Shown in pieces: positions 44,396 to 52,529 of a DNA stretch of 64,000 nucleotides (positions are counted from its first letter, which is position 1; every line of letters begins with the position of its first letter). The DNA comes from Fervidobacterium sp. UBA5837 (GTDB lineage: Bacteria; Thermotogota; Thermotogae; Thermotogales; Fervidobacteriaceae), in contig DJGV01000007.1 of NCBI GenBank assembly GCA_002432805.1, forward strand, positions 82,991-146,990, in the 5' to 3' direction. Made by a program: the position numbers and the translations under genes. The notes under the pieces are model-generated. The model worked only from the letters and a program-made list of their open reading frames with translations. It was not told the DNA's origin and searched no databases.

Positions 44396-46000
44396 TCATT
44401 TTTTTACATTAGAAAAATATTTTCTCAAAAAATCCATCGTCTCACTGCTAATCGTTGAATAATCTCCATTCTTAATCCTTATAGCACTCTTATTCCCTAT
44501 CCCAGGCACACTCGACAGTTCCTCCAAAGTCAAATTGGAAAGTTCGGTAAGCCTCACACCCGTTAGAGAACGTTGCCCATGACTAACTATGACAACGTCT
44601 GTTGGATCATCAAAGGCATTAGGTATACCTATGAGTATAGGATACGTACCGAGAGGCCTTGCAAAAGTGACTTTCCCTTCTCTTTTCTCTGGAATGACGT
44701 TACGTACGATTGTTCCAGATGGAAAGACCCTTTTCAACATAGGGTTGTCAACATTGTTCCTTATCAGATATTTGTAATGCTCAAATAACCTTTTGTCAGT
44801 TTTTATAGCCTTTCTTTGTGCTAAGTAGTAGAGTGGTGTACCTGGAAATACCATTATTTGGCGCAAGTTTATTCTTCTAAGCAAAAGATCATTTTCAAGA
44901 TACTGTAGTAACTTCTTGTAATTCAATTCGAAGGTTCTCTTTGTCTCTCCGAAAAGTCCAAAGATAAGATTTATTCCAGGAAGCAATTTTGGTACACCAT
45001 CTGCATCTCTTATACTGCCTATCTCGTTTACTATCCTTACTGCCAAATCAATGTCTTCGACTGTCCCATCTATGTTGTTCTTCTTTCTGACAGACGGATC
45101 AAAGCTCTCGACTCCGAATGAAAAGATATCACCGGGTGTATTGTAACGCACAATTGTTTCAATGCTCCTCATCGATTGTTCCAAATTGTTTGTAATGTAG
45201 GCAGGATTTGCATTGTCCGTGTGGAGTACTTTTAGTCCTGGACATCTTCTTCTCACTTCAAAGTAGAGTTCTTCGATGGCAATTGGGTTGATCTTGTAGT
45301 TGTTGAAATCACTCCCATATGCAAGTATGTTTGCACTTCTACCTAATCTAAAGGCACTTATTCCAGCTTTGTACAGCGTCTCTATTTCATCTGCAACATC
45401 TCTTACCGGCCTGGAAAAGAATTTAGGATGCAAGATAGGTTCTGTGCAAAAGGTACAAAATGTCCTCCGCTCACATCCCAGCGAGACTTCTATCTCACAG
45501 ATTATGTTAGGATATCTTGGATGTTGCTTGACAATTTCAGCGCCTGCGATGGAAAGCTTTCTCACACTTTCTGTGTATGATTCTTTATCAAACCATTCCG
45601 GTATATTCTCGATGTATTCGTCGAACTCAAGTTCTACAGACGAACTTTCTCTTGCAAATGTGCCTCCCTTATTCGAGAAAGCCTTCCCTATGGCACCTAT
45701 TATGATTCTGTATGAGTCTGTGCAAGTTGCAAATATTCTTTGAACTTCGACGGGTGTAATTGGAACGCCACCAATATAGTTACCGGGTACTGTGAGTCCG
45801 CCGATTACAATCACCACATCATAATCAGAAAAAGCGTGCCATAAATTATCAGCACGCACTTGATCTATCGTATAGTATCTTACATCGTAACCTTTCAAGA
45901 AAAATGCACCTGCTACATACCTCACGTAGGTACTAACATATGGAGGGACTCCCAAAACGGCTGGTTCATCTACATATCCATCAATTATTACGCAACACAT
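44396..46000 (-). CDS. Radical SAM protein with B12-like N-terminus and C-terminal HhH (COG1031 type)
   Basis: 534 residues. The N-terminal region (YDVVIVIGGLTVPGNYIGG) looks like a B12-binding-type domain. The cluster motif is CERRTFCTFC, spacing Cys-x5-Cys-x2-Cys and not the usual x3/x2; the barrel continues with FGVESFDPSVRKKNN and LPGINLIFGLFGE. The last 60 residues form a helix-hairpin-helix (LEELSSVPGIGNKSAIRI). This matches a mostly archaeal family of unknown role; a tRNA or rRNA modification is a reasonable guess. It overlaps the RseB-like gene by 20 bases. Confidence 0.8.
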   Translation of the reverse strand: MCCVIIDGYVDEPAVLGVPPYVSTYVRYVAGAFFLKGYDVRYYTIDQVRADNLWHAFSDYDVVIVIGGLTVPGNYIGGVPITPVEVQRIFATCTDSYRIIIGAIGKAFSNKGGTFARESSSVELEFDEYIENIPEWFDKESYTESVRKLSIAGAEIVKQHPRYPNIICEIEVSLGCERRTFCTFCTEPILHPKFFSRPVRDVADEIETLYKAGISAFRLGRSANILAYGSDFNNYKINPIAIEELYFEVRRRCPGLKVLHTDNANPAYITNNLEQSMRSIETIVRYNTPGDIFSFGVESFDPSVRKKNNIDGTVEDIDLAVRIVNEIGSIRDADGVPKLLPGINLIFGLFGETKRTFELNYKKLLQYLENDLLLRRINLRQIMVFPGTPLYYLAQRKAIKTDKRLFEHYKYLIRNNVDNPMLKRVFPSGTIVRNVIPEKREGKVTFARPLGTYPILIGIPNAFDDPTDVVIVSHGQRSLTGVRLTELSNLTLEELSSVPGIGNKSAIRIKNGDYSTISSETMDFLRKYFSNVKK

Positions 46001-46736
46001 TCTTTATCTCCTTCAGTGTTTTTTCCGAGGCTTTAACGATTTTTAGATAATAACCACCCACTTTCAAATCACCACTTGATTTGTTGATCTCAAGTTCCAA
46101 GGCCTTACCTTCCATATCGTATCCTGAGCACTTTATCGTACCTTCTTTTTCGGTAACATTCATCCAGAGAAAAAGATTAAACACTTTGAAGAATTCTTCT
46201 GGAATGGTCATTTTATTAATTAGATTGTATCGAGATAAGATACTCTTAATATCGAACTGCTTGGAGAATTTGTTTATGTACATTGTTGTAACTACGTCAC
46301 CGATTTTTCTTACTATCCGTACAATTTCTCCATTTATCGTAGAAATTTCAAGTGTAAAAGTCTCCGTAGAGAACTTGTAAGTACCATCTTTCGATATATC
46401 CAAATGATTGGCTTTTACATACTCTGTAGCAATATCAAGCAGATCCTTGATTGGGTACGTTCTGTATAGAGTTGTTCCATCACCTATGTACCATTGATTC
46501 TTAACTTTGACCCATGTAAAACTCTCGGGAATTGAAACCGTTACTATTTTTGTGTCACCAGATTCGTAAACTTCCTCAGAACGCATGAAAGTCTCGTTTT
46601 TAGTTGTTTCATAGACCATTCTTACGTAATATCCGTCAGAAAATGCAAGTGTTTGAATCCCCGCTAAGTAGAAGAAAGATACCAAAAGCCACAGGAACTT
46701 TAGTGATTTTGAACGACTCAGATTCGCATTTTTCAT
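45981..46736 (-). CDS. Secreted or membrane-anchored protein, RseB/LolA-like candidate
   Basis: About 251 residues. Signal or anchor segment (about 13-32), then a beta-rich domain with VRMVYETTKNETFMRSEEVYESGDTK-type strands, a Trp-rich loop (FTWVKVKNQWYIGDG) and a helical middle. By position (after a sigma/anti-sigma pair) and strand pattern it could be an RseB or LolA-fold regulator, but no motif proves it. ATG 46736 follows AGGTGG; the GTG at 46745 lies on that site. The stop is inside the radical SAM gene. Confidence 0.6.
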   Translation of the reverse strand: MKNANLSRSKSLKFLWLLVSFFYLAGIQTLAFSDGYYVRMVYETTKNETFMRSEEVYESGDTKIVTVSIPESFTWVKVKNQWYIGDGTTLYRTYPIKDLLDIATEYVKANHLDISKDGTYKFSTETFTLEISTINGEIVRIVRKIGDVVTTMYINKFSKQFDIKSILSRYNLINKMTIPEEFFKVFNLFLWMNVTEKEGTIKCSGYDMEGKALELEINKSSGDLKVGGYYLKIVKASEKTLKEIKNVLRNN

Positions 46737-46783
46737 CTCTACCACCTAAATGAAAGGAAGTGTATTTCTATTATTTTCTATTT

Positions 46784-47176
46784 TTACCAGCTCGTCAACC
46801 AATTGCCATCGCTCGCAACGGAAACGTACTTCATCATTTTGAACACCGGGTCTTCTTCATTTGTAGAGTTTGACAAAGTCATTCCATTCGATGTCTCCGT
46901 ATCATCTGAAATTACCTGAGGAGTATTATCACCGTTTCCCTTTGCTGAAAGATTTGAGCTTAGGTTTATAATTCCTAGCTTCTCGGAACCTATTAACAAC
47001 ACGGCCAAGACTATGATACTGAAAAAACCGACTTTGTATATGGTGCTAGCAAGTTTCTTTCTGCGTATCATCTTGATCACTTTTTCTTCCATAATGGGTC
47101 CAGGTTTGTAATTCATTTGAACTGAAGCGATCTTTATAGCCTTGTTGTAAATCTTGTCCGCCTGTGGTTCATTCAT
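46784..47176 (-). CDS. Membrane anti-sigma factor candidate
   Basis: 130 residues: a cytoplasmic basic-helical part (MEEKVIKMIRRKKLAS), one membrane helix (about 50-66), and an extracytoplasmic Ser/Asn/Thr-rich tail. It has no zinc-binding HxxxCxxC motif. It overlaps the sigma factor gene by 8 bases and has its ribosome site GAGGAGG inside it, the usual arrangement of an ECF sigma factor and its membrane inhibitor. Function inferred from topology and place. Confidence 0.65.
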   Translation of the reverse strand: MNEPQADKIYNKAIKIASVQMNYKPGPIMEEKVIKMIRRKKLASTIYKVGFFSIIVLAVLLIGSEKLGIINLSSNLSAKGNGDNTPQVISDDTETSNGMTLSNSTNEEDPVFKMMKYVSVASDGNWLTSW

Positions 47177-47819
47177 TTGGAAGAGCCTCCTCTATAGCCT
47201 TCTTCAATCTGTCTTTGATGTAGTGCAGCCTACTTTTTACGGTCCCTTCGGGCTTGTCAAGCACTTTCCCTATCTCTTCATACGTCATACCATCGATCTC
47301 TTTCATGAATAATATTGTTCTATCTTCCGGGTTGAACTTATCGATTATTCCTCTCACTTTATCATAAAGTATTTCGTCAGTTACCTCTTTTTCTATATTC
47401 TCGTCCGTGGCAAACTGCTGTCGATAATCTTCATCATCGTTTGAATCGTTCAGCTCTATGAGTACCTCTTTACCCTTAAATTTCTTGTACACATTGTTGC
47501 ATACATTAATTGAAATTCTGTATATCCAAGTTGAAAGTTTGGAATCACCGCGGAACTTTTTAATGCTTCTGTATATTCTCATAAATACTTCTTGAATTAC
47601 ATCATCAACATCATCAGTACCAAGATAACCCTTTACAAGTGTCCCTATCTTTGGGCCGTATACCCGATACAAATAACGATATGCTTCTTCATCTCCTCGC
47701 TTCAGAGACTTTATCAGTACTTCTTCGTCCTCATACTTTATTTGACCATCAATGTTCGCATTACGTTCATTTTTTTTATCATTAGAATCAGAATGCACTA
47801 TGTCTACCAATTTACTCAC
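47169..47819 (-). CDS. ECF-type RNA polymerase sigma factor
   Basis: About 216 residues. Region 2 with DVDDVIQEVFMRIYRSIKKF and STWIYRISINVCNN; region 4 with LFMKEIDGMTYEEIGKVL and EGTVKSRLHYIKDRL; no region 3, as in ECF factors. The linker between is acidic and long. GTG 47819 overlaps the stop of the DUF72 gene by 8 bases; the ribosome site there is weak, which suggests coupling. A frame start further upstream is unlikely. Confidence 0.92.
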   Translation of the reverse strand: MSKLVDIVHSDSNDKKNERNANIDGQIKYEDEEVLIKSLKRGDEEAYRYLYRVYGPKIGTLVKGYLGTDDVDDVIQEVFMRIYRSIKKFRGDSKLSTWIYRISINVCNNVYKKFKGKEVLIELNDSNDDEDYRQQFATDENIEKEVTDEILYDKVRGIIDKFNPEDRTILFMKEIDGMTYEEIGKVLDKPEGTVKSRLHYIKDRLKKAIEEALPNE

Positions 47820-48573
47820 CACCAATAATGGTGCGGAATGTTGTTGCATTCTTGAGTGCCTGACCTCTATAACAGTTGTTGAAGAAGACAAATGCCTTTG
47901 AGATGTTCTCTGGAACGAGAATAGAAATTATCTCACTGAATTCTTCAACCGTGTAGTTGTAATTGTACCTCTTCTTTTCATCTGCCTTGAACCAATCTGG
48001 ATTTCTGCCATGCAGTCGCACATATATATTTTCGTCCCTATGTGCATTTCCAATGAGCGGAAAAAGTGCTCCAATCTTCGGCAGATCAACGGCAACATAG
48101 TTGAAATCGTTACAAGTCTCTTTACAATAATTACTCCAACTCGCGTGCCTGAACTCTATGTAAAGCTTCTCTTTCCCGACACGTTCTGCAAGTGAATAGA
48201 TAAAGTCTATATTCCTACTATTCATTCTGAACGAATAAGGAAATTGTGCAAGGTATCCTATCAACCTATGTTCTTCTTCCAATATCGTCATCTTCGAAAC
48301 GAAATTGCCTATCTCATCTAATTTACCTTCGTGCGTAATTGAACTGTGTAACTTAACCGCAAACGAGAAATTCTGTGGCGCCTTTCTCACTAACCTTACA
48401 ATCGTCTTTTCAGAAGGTATTTGATAGAACGTAAAGTTCAACTCAACGCAATTGAACCCATAATGGTACCAGTAATATTTAAACATCTCCTCTTTCTTTA
48501 TATCCGATGGATAGACAGTACCTATCCAATCGTCGAACAAGAACCCACTGGTACCTACGTGCCATTCTATCAT
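47812..48573 (-). CDS. DUF72 family protein
   Basis: 253 residues. VGTSGFLFDDWIGTVYP, NCVELNFTFYQIPSEKT and YIEFRHASW, then FNNCYRGQALKNA, are typical of DUF72, a barrel resembling endonuclease IV and of unknown activity. It precedes the ECF sigma gene with an 8-base overlap and follows the UvrD-type helicase by 25 bases. Confidence 0.88.
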   Translation of the reverse strand: MIEWHVGTSGFLFDDWIGTVYPSDIKKEEMFKYYWYHYGFNCVELNFTFYQIPSEKTIVRLVRKAPQNFSFAVKLHSSITHEGKLDEIGNFVSKMTILEEEHRLIGYLAQFPYSFRMNSRNIDFIYSLAERVGKEKLYIEFRHASWSNYCKETCNDFNYVAVDLPKIGALFPLIGNAHRDENIYVRLHGRNPDWFKADEKKRYNYNYTVEEFSEIISILVPENISKAFVFFNNCYRGQALKNATTFRTIIGGE

Positions 48574-48598
48574 GATGCAGTTATCCTTTCTCTGTTCG

Positions 48599-50587
48599 CT
48601 ACCTAACTCTCCAAAACTCTACCAACTGTGGTGGCATATCTTCTATGAAATCACGATCAACCTCGTTGAATCCACGATAATTGCTTCTCGAGAGAACAGA
48701 ATGCGATATGTAAAGATAATCCTTGGCACGAGTTATGGCAACGTAAAAGAGTCGTTCTTCTTCGTCTAAAGTATCGTCTTTAACAGCTAAAAAGTGCGGG
48801 AAATCACCGGGATTGACGCCTATTACAAAGACTACTTTCCATTCCAATCCCTTTGCTTGGTGCACAGTTGTCAATGTTACTTTACTCTCATTTTCCACTT
48901 CTCTACCGACATCTTCTGAAATGAGTAAATCATTTAGAAAGTCTTGAGTAGAGTCGTAGAATTTTGCCATTTCGGTTAATCTTTCGATATCTTCTTCTCT
49001 GTCTCTGAAATCGGGATATTCGAATTCCAAGTAATTTTTGTAAAAGTTCTCGTAAAATCTCTCTATCTGTTGAGCTGGTGGTTTTGCTCTACAATAATCC
49101 ATGATCTCTTTAATCTGCATTGCATTGTTACTCTTTACATTCATAACCAAAAAAGCATCGATTGGAGATTCACTATTCAATATTTCGTTTGTGATCTTCT
49201 CTGCAGTAACGTCACCGATATTGTCGAGTAACTTCAGAATCCTGGTCCACGAAATCGATTCAAATGGATTTATCATTAGTTTAAGGAAAGCCATCACGTC
49301 CTTTGCGTGAGCTGATTCAGAGAACTTTATGCCAGATAATATCCGAAACGGTATGTTCTTTTTAGCCAGTTCAAGTTGCAATTCAAGAGAGTGGGAATGC
49401 GCCCTGTATATCACTGCAATATCCGAATAATCTATTCCTTCGTTTACATGAGTTAGTATCTGCTGAGCAACAAAACTTGCTTCATCGAAATGGTCGTAAG
49501 TATTTACCACAACAGGTTTTTGAGAGCTTGTTCTGACTGCCCGCAATTTCTTGGGTACCGAACTTCTCGGTATCACACTGTTCACAAGATCAACTATTCT
49601 ATCTGTACTCCTATAATTTGTTTGAATCTTGAAAACCTTGGCACCTTTCATTATCTCCCTTACATTCTCAAACCTTGCACCTCTGAAAGAATAAATACTC
49701 TGCGCATCATCTGCAACGACGAAAACATTACCGTGCACTTGTGATAGGAGTTGTACAATTTTCAACTGTACGATATTCGTGTCTTGAAATTCATCCACCA
49801 ATACCCACTTGAATCTTGAAGATACAGCCTCTCTCACATCCGAGTAATTTTCGAGTAGTTGAAGCATCTTGATGAGTAAATCATCGTAATCGACAACGTT
49901 CTGCTTCTCCTTCTCCAATGCGTACTCCTGAAATATGCGTTCTATCACGTCAATAACGTTAATCCATCTCTTTGCCCTTTTCAATACAACTTCGTAGGGA
50001 GTGGAGAATGTGTTCACCATGTAAGAATACAAGTTGTGAAGCTCGGTATTTGTAGGCAGTGCCTTGTTCATCTGTTTGGATGTAACAAATCGTGCGCGTA
50101 CAATCTTCATCAAATCTTTCGCATCGCTCTCATCCAAAATGGTAAAATTCGGTTTCAATCCCACAGCACTCCCATATTTTCTAAGAAGTATGTTACACAC
50201 GTGGTGAAATGTACCTGCAAGCATGTCGTTGAGTTCTGCCCTTGTTGCCTCTTGTGCACGTTCGATCATCTGCCTTGCAGCAGCACGTGTGAATGTTACC
50301 AGTAGCACCTCGGATGCCTTGACACCTGTCATCAACAGATAGGCAATCTTGTAAGTAATTACTCTTGTCTTTCCACTACCTGGGCCAGCGATAACAACGA
50401 TCTTCCCTTCCGGTTCAACTACTGCAACCTTCTGCTCTTCATCCAATTCGTCGAGAAAACTTGTACCCATAAGTGATTTATCTACAAGGGTACTTGATCT
50501 ATCTATTCTATATTCCTTGACCTCTTGCTTGTCAACCATGTCACTGATTTCTTTAACATCTTTTGAAGTATCCTTAGATTTCATCAT
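48599..50587 (-). CDS. UvrD/PcrA-family 3'-5' DNA helicase
   Basis: 662 residues. Q-motif LDEEQKVAV; Walker A GPGSGKTR; Ia FTRAAARQM; motif II VDEFQDTN; motif III ADDAQSIYSFRGA; motif IV QTNYRST; V and VI TTVHQAKGLEWKVVF and RLFYVAITRAKDYL. Full superfamily I core, with an unusual charged N-terminal stretch of about 45 residues. Likely repair or replication restart. It could be called uvrD or pcrA; I do not choose one. Confidence 0.94.
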   Translation of the reverse strand: MMKSKDTSKDVKEISDMVDKQEVKEYRIDRSSTLVDKSLMGTSFLDELDEEQKVAVVEPEGKIVVIAGPGSGKTRVITYKIAYLLMTGVKASEVLLVTFTRAAARQMIERAQEATRAELNDMLAGTFHHVCNILLRKYGSAVGLKPNFTILDESDAKDLMKIVRARFVTSKQMNKALPTNTELHNLYSYMVNTFSTPYEVVLKRAKRWINVIDVIERIFQEYALEKEKQNVVDYDDLLIKMLQLLENYSDVREAVSSRFKWVLVDEFQDTNIVQLKIVQLLSQVHGNVFVVADDAQSIYSFRGARFENVREIMKGAKVFKIQTNYRSTDRIVDLVNSVIPRSSVPKKLRAVRTSSQKPVVVNTYDHFDEASFVAQQILTHVNEGIDYSDIAVIYRAHSHSLELQLELAKKNIPFRILSGIKFSESAHAKDVMAFLKLMINPFESISWTRILKLLDNIGDVTAEKITNEILNSESPIDAFLVMNVKSNNAMQIKEIMDYCRAKPPAQQIERFYENFYKNYLEFEYPDFRDREEDIERLTEMAKFYDSTQDFLNDLLISEDVGREVENESKVTLTTVHQAKGLEWKVVFVIGVNPGDFPHFLAVKDDTLDEEERLFYVAITRAKDYLYISHSVLSRSNYRGFNEVDRDFIEDMPPQLVEFWRVR

Positions 50588-50621
50588 TTACACCTCAAAG
50601 GTATGAAAATTCATCTCTAGT

Positions 50622-51470
50622 TTAACTCAATCTACTCAAGAATTTCTTCAGATGCTTGTAAGGAGTATTCATACCGATCTTGACGGAAGGCCTATTCTCT
50701 CCATGAAAATCGCTACCAGCACTTGTGAGCAGATCGTATTTCTTAGCTATTCTCAATAATTCATCTGTTTGACTCATCGTGTGCGTCGAATAGAATGCCT
50801 CTACACCATCGAGTCCCAACTCTACAAGCTTTGCGATGTATCCTTCAAGCGATTCAGGACTACCTTGTGGCAAGAGTGGTAAACCATCCAATATATTGTA
50901 TGGATGTGCCATTATTGCAATTCCACCTGCATTCTTGATCAATTCTATTGCCTCTTCTGGCTTCAATCTCTTTTTTTCAACAAACAGGGGTGCTCCATCC
51001 TTTAGATACTTTTGAAAAGCTTCATCTATACTCTTCACATACCCTTTTTCTACCATGAGCCTTGCAAAATGTGGTCTGCCAATCGCCTTGCCCTTAGCTA
51101 TCTTCTTCAATTCTTCCATACTTGCAGCAAATCCTATGTCATTCATCTTCTGTAAAATCTTGTCGTTGCGTCTATTTCTGTAATCAATTAGTTCGTTCAA
51201 GACATGGCCAACAGTTTCAAAATCCTTGAAATCGTAACCCAAGATATGAAGACTGTCTGTTGGATACTCTGCACTTATTTCAACACCCTTTACAACACAT
51301 ATTGAAGGGTCGTCGTCAAATTCATTGTCAATTTCGTTGAATCCGCTAACAGTGTCGTGATCCGTGATGGCAATTATCTCGATACCAGCTGATTTTGCCT
51401 TCTTTACAAGGTCTTCCGGTTTGTAAGTCCCATCCGAGGCAGTTGTGTGCGTATGAAAATCTATGAACAT
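50622..51470 (-). CDS. PHP-domain phosphoesterase (YciV/RNase AM type)
   Basis: 282 residues. Metal motifs DFHTHTTASDG, ITDHDTV, KGVEISAEY, RPHFARLM, MAHPYN and SDFHGENRP, the order seen in YciV-type 3',5'-bisphosphate nucleotidases and 5'-3' RNA exonucleases. Divergent from the HD gene. A minus-strand TATAAT lies just upstream at about 51502-51507. Confidence 0.9.
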   Translation of the reverse strand: MFIDFHTHTTASDGTYKPEDLVKKAKSAGIEIIAITDHDTVSGFNEIDNEFDDDPSICVVKGVEISAEYPTDSLHILGYDFKDFETVGHVLNELIDYRNRRNDKILQKMNDIGFAASMEELKKIAKGKAIGRPHFARLMVEKGYVKSIDEAFQKYLKDGAPLFVEKKRLKPEEAIELIKNAGGIAIMAHPYNILDGLPLLPQGSPESLEGYIAKLVELGLDGVEAFYSTHTMSQTDELLRIAKKYDLLTSAGSDFHGENRPSVKIGMNTPYKHLKKFLSRLS

Positions 51471-51563
51471 TAAATCACCCCCAAAAGTTCTGTGTTTATT
51501 ATAGCATATTTTTGTGATATACTAAATAAGTAAGTAAGTCATTATTTTAGGGAGGCGCTCATC

Positions 51564-52106
51564 TTGACGAGAGAAGAGGCTTTAGACCTTGTAAAAAAAC
51601 ACATCTCGAATAGAAATTTGGTTAATCATTGCTTGGCTTGTGAGGCAATAATGAGAAGATTGGCACGCCATTTTGGTGAAGATGAAGAAGTTTGGGGACT
51701 CGCAGGTTTATTGCACGATTTGGATTACGAATACACGAAAGACAACTCTGAATTGCACGGGATAAAGAGTGTTGAGATGTTAGGAAATAGTGTGAGTGAT
51801 GACATAAAGAACGCAATATTGGCACACTGTGAGAAAAAGACACCCGAAACGAAAATGGAAAAGGCACTATATGCGGTAGATCCAACAAGTGGATTCATCG
51901 TTGCTGCTGCCCTTATAAAATCAGAGAAGAAACTCGATGCTGTCGATGTAGAATTCCTCAAGAAGAGATTCAAGGAAAAAGGATTTGCGAGAGGTGCCAA
52001 CAGAGAACAAATGCAGTCTTGTGAATCTATAGGTCTGTCGCTTGAAGAGTTCTACACGCTTGCACTTGATGCAATGAAACAGCTAGCAAATGAAATAGGG
52101 CTATGA
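51564..52106 (+). CDS. HDIG-type HD-domain hydrolase
   Basis: 180 residues. The HD pattern is H in LVNHCLACEAIMRRLA, GLLHDLDYEYT, and His in HGIKSVEML and AILAHCEKK. Members act on nucleotides or phosphodiesters, but the substrate is not evident. TTG 51564 has GGGAGGCG 6-8 bases upstream. A TATACT -10-like box is at about 51519. Closest neighbours are a small membrane protein and thrS. Confidence 0.85.
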   Translation: MTREEALDLVKKHISNRNLVNHCLACEAIMRRLARHFGEDEEVWGLAGLLHDLDYEYTKDNSELHGIKSVEMLGNSVSDDIKNAILAHCEKKTPETKMEKALYAVDPTSGFIVAAALIKSEKKLDAVDVEFLKKRFKEKGFARGANREQMQSCESIGLSLEEFYTLALDAMKQLANEIGL

Positions 52107-52126
52107 GCGGACAAAGGTGATGCTGA

Positions 52127-52525
52127 ATGCCCTTTGCCGTTTGGTCAACATCGATTAGCTCCATATTTGTAGATAACGTGTTCAGAGAATACTACTGCCT
52201 TACTCCATTATATTTCTTCCTGGAATCAGTATCAACTGATGACAAGAAAATAAAGATTGCAAGGCTTATGCTATTTTCGTTGTTGTATCAAAGTTTTGCA
52301 TTAAGGCAGATAAACATACTTTGGATTATTACTACCTTTGCAATAATTGTGATAGAATTGTACAGAGGTAATTTCTATTATGGTTGGAGTGCTTCGCTAG
52401 TTCAAATGATCATTTTTCTCGTACCATTTTACTATGACAATCCGCTGTCATTGGTATACGGTTTTGTAGTTGATACTTTATTATTCATATACATATATAA
52501 AAAACTCGAACTTGGAGGTGTCTGA
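52127..52525 (+). CDS. Small membrane protein, function unknown
   Basis: 132 residues with four hydrophobic segments (about 25-37, 45-62, 66-80 and 85-120). No family motif seen. Starts at ATG 52127 behind AAAGGTGATG, 20 bases after the HD gene, and ends four bases before thrS, whose ribosome site lies in its last codons, so the three are probably one transcript. Confidence 0.7.
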   Translation: MPFAVWSTSISSIFVDNVFREYYCLTPLYFFLESVSTDDKKIKIARLMLFSLLYQSFALRQINILWIITTFAIIVIELYRGNFYYGWSASLVQMIIFLVPFYYDNPLSLVYGFVVDTLLFIYIYKKLELGGV

Positions 52526-52529
52526 GAAC

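Noticed and set aside
52458..52529. Longer ThrS N-terminus from ATG 52470
   Set aside because: The extra 20 residues are read from the end of the upstream membrane protein gene; GGAGGTG before ATG 52530 and the TGS domain start fix the shorter form.
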